A stretch of DNA of 64,000 bases, from assembly GCF_000496695.1 (NCBI RefSeq), contig NZ_BAUJ01000012.1, positions 30,809 to 94,808 of the forward strand. Direction: 5' to 3'. This DNA comes from Vibrio halioticoli NBRC 102217. Its GTDB lineage: Bacteria; Pseudomonadota; Gammaproteobacteria; Enterobacterales; Vibrionaceae. The notes below the pieces were generated by a model. It did no database searches. It worked only from the letters and a program-made list of their open reading frames with translations, and was not told the DNA's origin. Positions 50,740-59,866 of this stretch are shown piece by piece (positions within the stretch are counted from its first letter, which is position 1; each line of letters begins with the position of its first letter). The position numbers were made by a program, and so were the translations under genes.

Positions 50740-51150
50740 GATACTTCCTTTGTTTATTGTAGATTAGGAATGTTTATTTTTAATAAGATAATACAAATTA
50801 TTATTTATTTTAAATTACCTGATTTAACGAATATTAAGAGATGTGATTAAGGGAATACATATTTCTGCGGCTATTTGTAATACATTACAATGGTCGTACA
50901 AATAGATTATTGGTATTCAGAATAATTATTTCTAATATTGGTATAAATTCCTAATTAAAGTATTTTTTAATTACTAATTATTCTGTGATTAATATCGCAT
51001 GGAAATTTAATTTATCGTGAAATGTAACATTCCATTTTTATGATCTCTTTCAAATTTAATTATGTGACTTGTTCGCCATTTTAATTATCTATTTTCCAAT
51101 AATTTAAAAAGCAATTCCTACCTACATGAAAAAATAATAAGGACTACCCT
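50740..51150. promoter_or_regulatory. Divergent GH92-1 / PTS control region
   Basis: 411 AT-rich bases serve both directions. They contain a CRP-like box and an inverted-repeat operator (listed separately), a perfect palindrome TTGTAAT-AC-ATTACAA at 50875-50890 within a wider ATTTGTA / TACAAAT repeat, and a second, poorer CRP-like TGTGA at about 51063. Confidence 0.6.
50984..51034. promoter_or_regulatory. CRP-like box plus inverted-repeat operator, GH92 copy 1 / PTS
   Basis: TGTGA-N6-TCGCA occupies 50984-50999 and TGAAATGTAACATTCCA occupies 51018-51034. From the GTGA of the first to the TGA of the second is 33 bases, the same as in the other three GH92 upstream regions. It is shared with the divergent PTS operon. 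Confidence 0.75.
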
Positions 51151-51591
51151 ATGCTCGAAGAGTTAATAAATGTAGAGCTAATCAATGTAAATATTGTCTC
51201 TAAAAATAAACAAGACCTCTTCAAGGAACTCGCTGCACCGCTACTGAAAGAGTCGAGAATTAAAGATTTGGATGTATTTCTTAAAGGAATTGAAACTCGA
51301 GAAGCACAGTGTACAACGACAACTGATGGAATTGCGTACCCACATTGTAAAAGTGAAACCGTTATTTCGCCTGCTATATCAGTCGGTATAGCACCAGACG
51401 GTATCGAATACGATCAAGACGATGATGAACCTCAACCCAAAGTCTTCTTTATGATTGCTTCTCCGGCAGATAGTGATTATCACATTGAAATACTGAAGGC
51501 CCTATTCGTTAAGTTTGACCCAGAATTTGTAACTAACTTGTGTAATGCAAAATCTGCACAAGATGCACTAAATATAATAAAAAAGGACTAA
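51151..51591 (+). CDS. PTS EIIA component, fructose/mannitol type
   Basis: A 146-aa cytoplasmic phosphotransferase domain of the EIIA-2 type. The phosphorylated histidine is His65 in GIAYPHCKSE. It passes phosphate from HPr to the EIIB domain encoded next. AAGGA precedes ATG 51151. An acidic insert (YDQDDDEPQ) lies at about residue 90. The gene pair sits between GH92 copies 1 and 2 and is divergent from copy 1. Confidence 0.92.
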   Translation: MLEELINVELINVNIVSKNKQDLFKELAAPLLKESRIKDLDVFLKGIETREAQCTTTTDGIAYPHCKSETVISPAISVGIAPDGIEYDQDDDEPQPKVFFMIASPADSDYHIEILKALFVKFDPEFVTNLCNAKSAQDALNIIKKD

Positions 51592-51595
51592 TATC

Positions 51596-52954
51596 GTGAC
51601 TACTCAAACTTTTTCCCGTCTGAAAGGACACTTATTATTTGGTACCTCCCACATGCTTCCATTCATTGTGGCAGGTGGGGTGTTATTATCCATCGCGGTA
51701 ATGTTATCTGGTAAAGGGGCTGTGCCTGATAGTGGTATTTTGGCCGATATATCGACGATAGGTATTAAAGGATTAGTTCTATTCCCTATTATTCTTGGTG
51801 GTTACATTGCTTACTCTTTAGCGGACAAACCTGCTCTTGCTCCAGCGATGATTGCGTCTGGTTTAATGTCTGATATTGGTGGTGGTTTCTTAGGGTGTAT
51901 CGTGACAGGTTTCATTGCCGGTTATGTAGTAAGACAGCTTAAAAAGATCCCAATACCGGCCAATATGAAGGCATTAGGTGGTTTCTTCCTATACCCTCTA
52001 GTCGGTACGTTAATCACCTCAGGTATCGTATTGTGGGGTATTGGTGAGCCAATCAAACTGGGTATGGGTGCGATGAACGCAGGCCTTACTAGCATGGCTG
52101 GCGCAGGTAAAGTGGCTCTTGGTGCATTGCTTGGTGGTATGACTGCATTTGATATGGGCGGTCCAGTAAACAAAGTGGCAACTCTATTTGCACAAACTCA
52201 AGTGGGTACTCAACCATGGTTGATGGGTGGCGTTGCAATCGCTATCTGTACTCCACCTCTAGGTATGGCTCTTGCGACTTTCTTGTTCCCTAAAAAATTC
52301 AACTCTGATGAAAAAGAAGCGGGTAAAGCGGCTGTCATCATGGGCTCAATTGGTATCTCTGAAGGTGCGATTCCGTTTGCTGCCAACGATCCATTGCGTG
52401 TGCTACCAGCAATCGTCGCTGGTGGTATCGTAGGTAACGTAATAGGTTTCATGGCCGATGTATTGTGTCATGCTCCTTGGGGTGGATTGATTGTACTACC
52501 TGTTGTTGAAGGCCGTACCTCGTACCTAATCGGTATTATTGCAGGCTCACTAACGACTGCGTTAATTGTTGGTTTGTGGAAACCAGTGGTTACTGAAGAT
52601 GATGAAACTGTTAAAGATTCTACAACGGCTCCAAGCGCAGCTATCCCAGCGGGTAACTCAGGTCACCCTGATATCGTAGCGGTATCTTGTTGCCCATCAG
52701 GTGTAGCGCATACCTTTATGGCTGCAGCTGCTCTAGAAAAAGCGGCTAAAGCGGCGGGCATTAATATTAAAGTTGAAACTCAAGGCCAAGATGGCATTCA
52801 AAACCGTATTACTGCTGACGATATTAAACATGCTAAGAAAGTAATTTTAGCCCACGATATCCAAGTGAAAGAGCCTGAACGTTTTGCAAGCTTAGAAACA
52901 GTAGAATGTTCAACTAAAGACGCTATTAAGAACGCTGCAGGTTTATTTGCTTAG
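51596..52954 (+). CDS. PTS EIICB component, fructose family
   Basis: A 452-aa inner-membrane transporter that phosphorylates its sugar during import. An EIIC domain (about residues 1-340; GTSHMLPFIVAGG, FDMGGPVNKVA, GISEGAIPFAANDP) is followed by an EIIB domain with phosphocysteine Cys366 in CCPSGVAHTFM. The order C-B is inverted from the commoner B-C fructose form. Start is GTG 51596, four bases after the EIIA stop, with AAGGA inside the EIIA end. The substrate could be mannose, a mannoside or fructose; E. coli MngA (mannosylglycerate) belongs to the same family. Confidence 0.9.
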   Translation: MTTQTFSRLKGHLLFGTSHMLPFIVAGGVLLSIAVMLSGKGAVPDSGILADISTIGIKGLVLFPIILGGYIAYSLADKPALAPAMIASGLMSDIGGGFLGCIVTGFIAGYVVRQLKKIPIPANMKALGGFFLYPLVGTLITSGIVLWGIGEPIKLGMGAMNAGLTSMAGAGKVALGALLGGMTAFDMGGPVNKVATLFAQTQVGTQPWLMGGVAIAICTPPLGMALATFLFPKKFNSDEKEAGKAAVIMGSIGISEGAIPFAANDPLRVLPAIVAGGIVGNVIGFMADVLCHAPWGGLIVLPVVEGRTSYLIGIIAGSLTTALIVGLWKPVVTEDDETVKDSTTAPSAAIPAGNSGHPDIVAVSCCPSGVAHTFMAAAALEKAAKAAGINIKVETQGQDGIQNRITADDIKHAKKVILAHDIQVKEPERFASLETVECSTKDAIKNAAGLFA

Positions 52955-53028
52955 GTTTTGACCTTAATAGTCTTCAAATTACGCGTCCAATATTGAAGAT
53001 TATTATTTAAAATCTGCATTGTTCTCAT

Positions 53029-53062
53029 GGGAAGATAGCCGGAGCTCTCTTCCCATTTTTTA
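53029..53062 (+). terminator. Terminator after the PTS operon
   Basis: GGGAAGA and TCTTCCC pair, and ATTTTTTATTTT follows. Confidence 0.8.
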
Positions 53063-53824
53063 TTTTCCTTTCTTAATATCCACAATAGTAATACTAATAG
53101 CCGTTATTCATTGGCTATATCTGTATATGAAACACTCGTTTCTGCGCAATTAATGATGTCTTAATAGTGTATTCATATAAGTTAATATGGACGCTGTGCA
53201 AATCTCATATAGAAAAGTGCTAGTCAGTCCTTATCATTTCATTGAATAATATTTCTCGTTATATAGATAACTTATCCTAATAGAACTCACTCTGGGTAAG
53301 CCATATTCTTTTAATATTACTGAGCAAGTTATATTGTTAGGATTGGTTTAAGTGTGGCTAGCTTCTAGTGAATAGACTTATTAAATATGCATCGCGTTTT
53401 AGTGCTATATCGTTTATTACCTTACCTTTTACAATACACACTTCTTAGCGAATGATGTTTTACTTTCTGGTATTTGAAAGTGTCACTGTGCAAGTTAATT
53501 TCTTGGCATGGATATTTAAGGCAATAGATGTTGATTAAAGTCTTCTAAAGAGCAATCAATAGTCATTCAGCCTGATAGTTTTTAAAGTGGTTTCCTGCTA
53601 GGCAATAAAAAGACCAGGCAAAGGGATAGCTTGCTGGTGGTTTATCTATCGATATCGAGTTAATACTTTTGGCGAGCTTAAGTTGCCATGCCTTAAGTTG
53701 CCTCTCCTTAAGTTGCATTGAAACTATCTGACGTTCTATCGTCAATCACAGTGAAGAGTCAGTCTTGTTGGTAGTATGGGGACGCTATGGTAGGAATGGT
53801 ATTTAAATGGCCCGCAAATAAAAA
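53063..53824. other. Long convergent intergenic region
   Basis: About 760 AT-rich bases between two convergent units (PTS and GH92 copy 2), with no supported gene. Near its right end is a 15-bp tandem repeat (53677-53721). An open frame of 60 codons on the minus strand covers the repeat but has no clear ribosome-binding site. Confidence 0.5.
53677..53721. repeat. 15-bp tandem repeat, three units
   Basis: CTTAAGTTGC begins at 53677, 53692 and 53707, a strict 15-base period; the last five bases of each unit vary. On the minus strand it would encode a repeated QLK-containing pentapeptide. Confidence 0.9.
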
Positions 53825-53848
53825 AGCTTGGCTCCGAAGAGCCAAGCT
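53825..53848 (-). terminator. Terminator after GH92 copy 2
   Basis: AGCTTGGCTC and GAGCCAAGCT pair perfectly around CGAA, followed on the minus strand by a T-run. Confidence 0.9.
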
Positions 53849-53876
53849 ATATAGGCATTGATAACCTTAATGGGTA

Positions 53877-56474
53877 TTAGCTTTTCGCTAATTGATCCGG
53901 TTTCATCGCTTGGCTTACATCATCTGTCATTACAAAGTGAAGTTCGCCGCCTGCTTTGAACTCAGTAAAATCGAAGGTAAAGTCTTTATTTAATGGCTTA
54001 CCGTTGATGGTCGCTGATTTAATGTATTTATTGGTGTCGCTGTTGTTGTCTGCGGTAATGGTAAATACCCCATCTTGCATTGGGATTTGTACTTTATCGA
54101 ACAGAGGTCGCGCTAGGGTAAATACAGGATCAGAGCCACTGACTTGATAGAAGCCCATCGCTGACATGATATACCACGCCGACATTTGACCTTCATCTTC
54201 ATTACCTGCCATGTCATCACGAGCCGTGCCATACAAGGTGTGCTGAATATTATCGACCACTTCTTGAGTGTGCCAAGGTTCAGATGTCCAGTTGTATAGG
54301 AATGGAATGTGATGCGATGGCTCGTTACCAAACGCCACTTGTCCTAACATCCCGGTCATATCCGCAGTTGTCGTACATTGCGCAGGGTCGTCACTTGCAC
54401 ATTTATTGGTGAAGACTTCGTTTAGGTTACTCAAGAAGGCGTCATTACCCCCCATAGTGGCTTTTAGGCCTTCAACATCTTGCGGTACAAACCAAGTCCA
54501 TTGCCATGCCGTACCTTCGGTGTAATCACCGGTGCCGTGGTTGGTTTTATATGGGTGGAATTCCCCGTCATCAGAGGTAGACCATTCGCCGTTCGACCAC
54601 ACTGGACGCATGAAGCCGGTCATGTTGTATTTTTCTTTCCAGTTTTCACTTGGATTATCAGGGTTAGAGGCGTTCCAATATTTATGCCAGTACTGAGAGC
54701 GTAGCTCGAAGGTTTTCGCAATATCATCACGATGTAGCGCATTGGCTATCATTACCACCGCATGGTCAAAGTTGGCCATTTCTAAGCCGTATGAGACAGA
54801 CTCATTTTGACCATTTTGCTGACCTTTAGCAGGCACAAAGCCACATAAAGACTCTTTAGCTGGCGCTAATGGGTCACATTGAGTATTGCTTGGTTCGCCT
54901 AAGCTGTTGTGCGAGCCATCGACGTATTTTAAGTTTTCTTTTTGCACGCCATCATAGACTTTCCAACCCGGATCAGTGTTAGATATTTCGGCGTAGCTCT
55001 TATAGTGTGTAGAGCGCAGCGCCGCCGCTAATGCGGTTTGTTTTTCTTTATCGGTAAATTGGTCTGGGAATTTAGTGATGGCATCGGCAATTACTGCAAC
55101 TGCAGGGTAGCCCACCATAGTGCCGCTGTAGTCACCATGAAGTTCCCATTTTGGTAGCAAGCCACCTTCTTGGTATTTTCTAAGAAGATCTTTGGCTAAT
55201 TCAACCGCGTGTTGTGGCTCAATAATGGTTTTTAGCGGATGCAATGCACGGAACGTATCCCACAATGAGTAGACACTATACACTTTAGAGTTAGGGTCTG
55301 TGGCGGTTTTCACAAACGAGTAATCACCGCGAGTCATACTGCGATATTGACCGTCAGCATCTTGGAAGATGTGTGGCGCCATATTGGTGTGGTACAGCGC
55401 GGTATAGAAGGTTTTTAGGTTCTCTGGTGTACCACCTTCAATCTTGATTTCATTCAGTTTTTTATTCCACAAGCCTTTGTTGTAAGCGCGAGCTTCATCG
55501 AAAGTACGAGTGCCTTCTATATCGAAGTTTTGCTCTGCACCTTGCGGGCCAGTATATGAAATTCCCACTTTGGCATTGATTTGGTGGACACTAGGATCGC
55601 CACTAAAATCAAGCTCTAGCACGCCATTTTTATCTTGGCTCCAAGATGATGTTGACGGGATTTCAATAAACTCTGGGGGCATTTTGAAGCTATGGTCAAA
55701 CTTCACATAGAAGTACGTTGATTGGTGCAGGGTAAAGAACGAGGCAATAGTTTGTTTAATGCGTATGGTTTGATTATCCACAATTTGATAGTCAACAGAG
55801 TTGAATTGCTTATTGTATCGGTCAAAAACAAAGCTGATTTTTGGCTTAGCGCTATCAGGGAAGGTGTATTTATGATAACCGACACGCTCGGTGGCAGTAA
55901 GTTGTACATCGATATTACCTTCTTGAATTTTCACGTGGTAATAACCCGGAGTGGCTTCTTCTGTCGATTTATCTATATGGGGGCGATAAGTCTCAATTTT
56001 AGAACCACTAGGCATACTTTCTGTGGTATACGGCAACATTTGGAATTCGTTTAAACCGCCAATACCTGTACCACTGAGTGCGGTATGACCAAAGCCTAGA
56101 ATTGCTGTGAAATCAGTATGATAACCAGAGCATCTAGTCCACCAATCAACGCCTTCATCGTCAACAATCGGTGTCATTTGTATCATCCCATTGGGTGTCA
56201 CAGCGCCAGGGTGAGTATGTCCGGTGCCACCGGTACCAATGAAAGGATCAACATATTGAGTCAAGTCTTCAAGTTGTCGAGGTTGAGCTGCGGTAAGAAG
56301 TTGTTGCTCGACGTTTTGTGTCTGGGTTGGTGTCGGAGTTGGCGTTGTTTTTTCTACTGCTGGTGCATTTTTATCAACGCTGGCTGCGGTGTTATCACTA
56401 TTATCATTACATGCGGTTAAGCCACCTAGTGCCACAATAATGGACAATGAGAGTAAACTAAAGTTATGTTTCAC
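53877..56474 (-). CDS. GH92 alpha-mannosidase lipoprotein, copy 2
   Basis: An 865-aa paralogue of copies 1, 3 and 4. The lipobox LTAC (Cys22) is followed by a Thr/Pro-rich linker (TPTPTPTQTQN) not found in the others, then the GH92 core with GTGGTGHTHPGA, RCSGYH, GNEPSHHIPFLYN and GNEDEGQMSAWY. The last two carry the expected catalytic Glu and Asp. It starts with GTG after AAGGAAG. It is the last of three tandem genes on the minus strand, each with its own upstream module and terminator, so each is its own transcription unit. Confidence 0.93.
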   Translation of the reverse strand: MKHNFSLLSLSIIVALGGLTACNDNSDNTAASVDKNAPAVEKTTPTPTPTQTQNVEQQLLTAAQPRQLEDLTQYVDPFIGTGGTGHTHPGAVTPNGMIQMTPIVDDEGVDWWTRCSGYHTDFTAILGFGHTALSGTGIGGLNEFQMLPYTTESMPSGSKIETYRPHIDKSTEEATPGYYHVKIQEGNIDVQLTATERVGYHKYTFPDSAKPKISFVFDRYNKQFNSVDYQIVDNQTIRIKQTIASFFTLHQSTYFYVKFDHSFKMPPEFIEIPSTSSWSQDKNGVLELDFSGDPSVHQINAKVGISYTGPQGAEQNFDIEGTRTFDEARAYNKGLWNKKLNEIKIEGGTPENLKTFYTALYHTNMAPHIFQDADGQYRSMTRGDYSFVKTATDPNSKVYSVYSLWDTFRALHPLKTIIEPQHAVELAKDLLRKYQEGGLLPKWELHGDYSGTMVGYPAVAVIADAITKFPDQFTDKEKQTALAAALRSTHYKSYAEISNTDPGWKVYDGVQKENLKYVDGSHNSLGEPSNTQCDPLAPAKESLCGFVPAKGQQNGQNESVSYGLEMANFDHAVVMIANALHRDDIAKTFELRSQYWHKYWNASNPDNPSENWKEKYNMTGFMRPVWSNGEWSTSDDGEFHPYKTNHGTGDYTEGTAWQWTWFVPQDVEGLKATMGGNDAFLSNLNEVFTNKCASDDPAQCTTTADMTGMLGQVAFGNEPSHHIPFLYNWTSEPWHTQEVVDNIQHTLYGTARDDMAGNEDEGQMSAWYIMSAMGFYQVSGSDPVFTLARPLFDKVQIPMQDGVFTITADNNSDTNKYIKSATINGKPLNKDFTFDFTEFKAGGELHFVMTDDVSQAMKPDQLAKS

Positions 56475-56754
56475 TGTAACTTCCTTTTATTAATTGTAGG
56501 GTGTTTTTTATTATTTTCAGCTGTTCGGAAATGTATTTTAACTGCGTTTTATAACGTTAAATAATACAATTGCGAAAGTAATAATTATCTATATATTAAG
56601 AATAATTGGCGTACATAAATTAACTTAAAATATCTTTGTTTTTAGTGAGTTAGGTCGCAGTGAGGCTTCACTCTAAATGAAATGTAAAATTCCAGTTTTA
56701 TAATATATTTAACGCTATTAATTATTATAAATATATAATTAATAGAGAGCATAA
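56475..56754. other. Upstream region of GH92 copy 2
   Basis: AT-rich gap with the conserved two-part regulatory module (56645-56694) and ATAATACAATT at about 56561. No gene. Confidence 0.5.
56645..56694. promoter_or_regulatory. CRP-like box plus inverted-repeat operator, GH92 copy 2
   Basis: GTGA-N6-TCGCA at 56645-56659 and TGAAATGTAAAATTCCA at 56678-56694; start-to-start spacing 33 bases. The box lies about 180 bases before the gene. Confidence 0.75.
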
Positions 56755-56784
56755 AAAAGCTTGATTCAAAAGAACCAAGCTTTT
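56755..56784 (-). terminator. Terminator after GH92 copy 3
   Basis: AAAAGCTTG and CAAGCTTTT pair; the inner bases GATTC / GAAC extend the stem imperfectly. It resembles the terminators of copies 2 and 4. Confidence 0.8.
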
Positions 56785-56819
56785 ATTAATGCATATTCAC
56801 TTAATTACTGTGATTGCTA

Positions 56820-59393
56820 TTAGCCATTTGCTAGCTGAACAGATTTCATCGCTTTGTTGACATCATCAGTCATAACAAAGTGCAATTCGCCACCTGCTTT
56901 GAATTCTGAGAAATCAAAGGTGAAGTTTTTATCAAGCGGTTTTCCGTTAATAGTGACAGACTCAATGTATTTGTTGGCTGTGCTGTTGTTATCAGCCGTG
57001 ATGGTAAATACGCCGTCTTGCATCGGAATCTGCACTTTCTCAAATAGAGGTCGTGCGACAGTAAGTACAGGGTCGGAACCACTGACTTGATAGAAACCTA
57101 ATGCTGACATGACATACCATGCTGACATTTGACCTTCATCTTCGTTACCTACTATGTCGCCGCGGTCGGTGCCGTATAAGGTGTGCTGAATTTTATCCAC
57201 TACTTCTTGTGTGTGCCAAGGTTCTGATGTCCAGTTATATAGGAATGGAATATGGTGCGATGGCTCGTTACCAAATGCCACTTGCCCTAACATACCCGTC
57301 ATATCATCGGTGGTGTCACAGGTAGAATCATTAGCGCTGTCACACACATTAGAGAACACTTCGTTTAGGTTGCTCAAGAAGGCATCGTTACCCCCCATGA
57401 TGGTTTTCAAGCCTTCAACATCTTGCGGTACAAACCAAGTCCATTGCCATGCAGTCCCTTCGGTATAGTTACCAGAACCATGGTTAATGAGGTAAGGGTG
57501 GAATTCACCATCATCAGAGGTAGACCATTCACCATCAGACCATACTGGACGCATAAAGCCGGTCATGTTGTATTTTTCTTTCCAGTTTTCACTTGGGTTG
57601 TCTGGGTTAGAGGCATTCCAGTATTTGTGCCAGTATTGGGAGCGGTGCTCAAATGTTTGGGCTACGTCATCACGACCAACAGCGTTGGCAATCATTACTA
57701 CGGCATGGTCAAAGTTGGCCATTTCTAAGCCGTACGAAACAGACTCATTTTGACCATTGTCACGGCCTAACGCAGGCACAAAACCACATAACGAATCTTT
57801 GGCTGAAGCTAATGGATCACATTCGCTGGTCATTTGTTCATTTTGGGTGTTGTAAGAGCCATCGACGTATTTTAAGTTCTCTTTTTGTACGCCGCCGTAG
57901 ACTTTCCAGCCTGGGTCAAATTCTGCCACTGCACTTTGACTTTTATACACAGCAGAGCGAAGTGCAGCCGCTAATGCGGTTTGTTTTTCTTGTTCGGTAA
58001 ATTGGTCAGGGAACTTAGTGATGGCATCGGCAATTACTGACACCGCTGGGTATCCCACCATCACGCCAGTATAGTCACCGTGCAATTCCCATTTTGGTAA
58101 GATGCCGCCTTCGGTGTATTTTCTGAGCAAATCTTTAGCCAATTCAACCGCATGTTTAGGCTCAATGATGGTTTTAAGTGGGTGCAAGGCGCGGAATGTA
58201 TCCCATATTGAGTACACACTATACACTTTAGAGTCTGGGTCGGTGGCTGTTTTGGTCACAGCAAAATTACCGCGACGCATGGAACGATATTGGCCGTCCA
58301 CATCTTGGAAGATATGCGGTGCAATATTGGTATGGTAGAGCGCGGTATAGAAAGTGGTGAGATCTTCAGGTGTGCCACCTTCTACTTTGACTTCGTTTAA
58401 CTCTTTATTCCATAGGCCTTTAGTGTACGCATAAGCCTCGTCAAAGGTACGATTACCCTCTACATCGTAGTTTTGTTCAGCGCCTTGACGACTGGTATAA
58501 GACAAGGCAACTTCTGCATTAATTTCATGTACATTTGGATCTTCACTGAAATCTAACACCAGTGAACCTTGGTAGCCATACCATGCTGAGACAGGGTGAT
58601 AAAGTGGCCCTGTTTTAAATTTATGGTCAAACTTCACGTAGAAGTAAGTAGATTGTTGCATGGTATTGAATGAAGAAATTGTCTGCGTAATGCGTATGGT
58701 TTGATCATCGACAATGGTGTAGGCAAAGGTGCTCATGAACTTGTTAAAGTCACTAAATGATAAGGCGACTTTAGGTGAGGTACCTTCAGGGAAAGTGTAT
58801 TTATGGTAGCCGACACGCTCGGTTGCGGTGAGCTGAACATCAATATTACTTTCCTTGATTTTCACATGGTAGTAGCCCGGAGACGCTTCTTCGGTAGATT
58901 TATCAATGTGCGGATGATAAGCGGTAATATCGATATCTGCAGGTTTACTTTCACTGGTAAATGGCAGCATTTGGAACTCGTTTAAACCGCCAATACCGGT
59001 ACCGCTTAGTGCGGTATGACCAAAACCAAGTAGTTCAGTAAAGTCGGTATGGTATCCAGAGCAGACTTTCCATCCATTGCCACCTTTATCATGAACAATT
59101 GGCGTCATTTGTACCATACCATTGGGTGCGACGGCGCCAGGATGAGTATGCCCTGTTCCACCAGTACCGATGAAAGGGTCAACATATTGAGTTAAGTCAT
59201 CCAGTTGTCTAGGCTGAGAGGCGGTAAGTAGCTGCTGCTGTTCTACTACAGGTGCTTTATGCGCAGCAGTTTTTGCTGCTGGAGTTGTTTTTGCCGTCTT
59301 CGCCGGAGTGTTATCACTGTTATCGTTACATGCAGTTAAGCCACCGAGTGCCACAATGATGGATAGTGAGAGTAAACTAAAGTTATGTTTCAC
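56820..59393 (-). CDS. GH92 alpha-mannosidase lipoprotein, copy 3
   Basis: An 857-aa paralogue. The lipobox LTAC (Cys22) is followed by an Ala/Lys/Thr-rich linker (PAKTAKTTPAAKTAAHK). The GH92 core includes GTGGTGHTHPGA, VCSGYH, GNEPSHHIPFLYN and GNEDEGQMSAWY, so the catalytic residues are intact. It is most like copy 4 in the region after the linker. Start is GTG behind AAGGAAG. The enzyme should be anchored in the outer membrane or face the periplasm. Confidence 0.93.
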   Translation of the reverse strand: MKHNFSLLSLSIIVALGGLTACNDNSDNTPAKTAKTTPAAKTAAHKAPVVEQQQLLTASQPRQLDDLTQYVDPFIGTGGTGHTHPGAVAPNGMVQMTPIVHDKGGNGWKVCSGYHTDFTELLGFGHTALSGTGIGGLNEFQMLPFTSESKPADIDITAYHPHIDKSTEEASPGYYHVKIKESNIDVQLTATERVGYHKYTFPEGTSPKVALSFSDFNKFMSTFAYTIVDDQTIRITQTISSFNTMQQSTYFYVKFDHKFKTGPLYHPVSAWYGYQGSLVLDFSEDPNVHEINAEVALSYTSRQGAEQNYDVEGNRTFDEAYAYTKGLWNKELNEVKVEGGTPEDLTTFYTALYHTNIAPHIFQDVDGQYRSMRRGNFAVTKTATDPDSKVYSVYSIWDTFRALHPLKTIIEPKHAVELAKDLLRKYTEGGILPKWELHGDYTGVMVGYPAVSVIADAITKFPDQFTEQEKQTALAAALRSAVYKSQSAVAEFDPGWKVYGGVQKENLKYVDGSYNTQNEQMTSECDPLASAKDSLCGFVPALGRDNGQNESVSYGLEMANFDHAVVMIANAVGRDDVAQTFEHRSQYWHKYWNASNPDNPSENWKEKYNMTGFMRPVWSDGEWSTSDDGEFHPYLINHGSGNYTEGTAWQWTWFVPQDVEGLKTIMGGNDAFLSNLNEVFSNVCDSANDSTCDTTDDMTGMLGQVAFGNEPSHHIPFLYNWTSEPWHTQEVVDKIQHTLYGTDRGDIVGNEDEGQMSAWYVMSALGFYQVSGSDPVLTVARPLFEKVQIPMQDGVFTITADNNSTANKYIESVTINGKPLDKNFTFDFSEFKAGGELHFVMTDDVNKAMKSVQLANG

Positions 59394-59803
59394 AGTAACT
59401 TCCTTTTATTAATAATTGTAGGGTATGTTTGTTTTTATTTTTAATATAAATATTACAAATTAATTCTGTTGCTTTAATTATTACGCCCTGAAAGGAAAGT
59501 AGTATTTTTTAAACCTTAAATACTACAAGTAATTATATATTTAGAAGCAAGTTTGAATAATGTTTTTGTTGATTTATTGCTGTCTAAAGTATTGCTAAAG
59601 TGCTTATGAATCCGTGACTTATATCGCAATGGTTCGCGTCACCAAATGAAAATTAATATTGCACTTTTACGTGTTTAAATAATGAATCTGAATCACTTTA
59701 AAATTAATAATGTCTTATTGTGTAAATAACCAAGAAATTACCGTTAAGGAATGATTTCTAATACTTATTGTCACTATTTTTCATTATGTATAGATATAAA
59801 AAA
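59394..59803. other. Upstream region of GH92 copy 3
   Basis: AT-rich gap of about 410 bases with the two-part regulatory module at 59614-59663 and TATTACAAATT at about 59451. No gene. Confidence 0.5.
59614..59663. promoter_or_regulatory. CRP-like box plus inverted-repeat operator, GH92 copy 3
   Basis: GTGA-N6-TCGCA at 59614-59628 and TGAAAATTAATATTGCA at 59647-59663; spacing 33. The 20 bases before the box (AAAGTGCTTATGAATCC) are shared with copy 4. Confidence 0.7.
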
Positions 59804-59829
59804 TAGCTTGGCTCCGAAGAACCAAGCTA
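59804..59829 (-). terminator. Terminator after GH92 copy 4
   Basis: TAGCTTGG and CCAAGCTA with inner CTC/GAA bases; almost the same sequence as the copy 2 terminator with one stem mismatch. Confidence 0.85.
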
Positions 59830-59866
59830 ACGTTTTTATTTACCTAGCGATGGATGAAAAGGGAGC

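Noticed and set aside
53563..53745. 60-codon minus-strand frame with QLK repeats
   Set aside because: The frame is produced by the 15-bp tandem repeat; no convincing start signal and no downstream partner.
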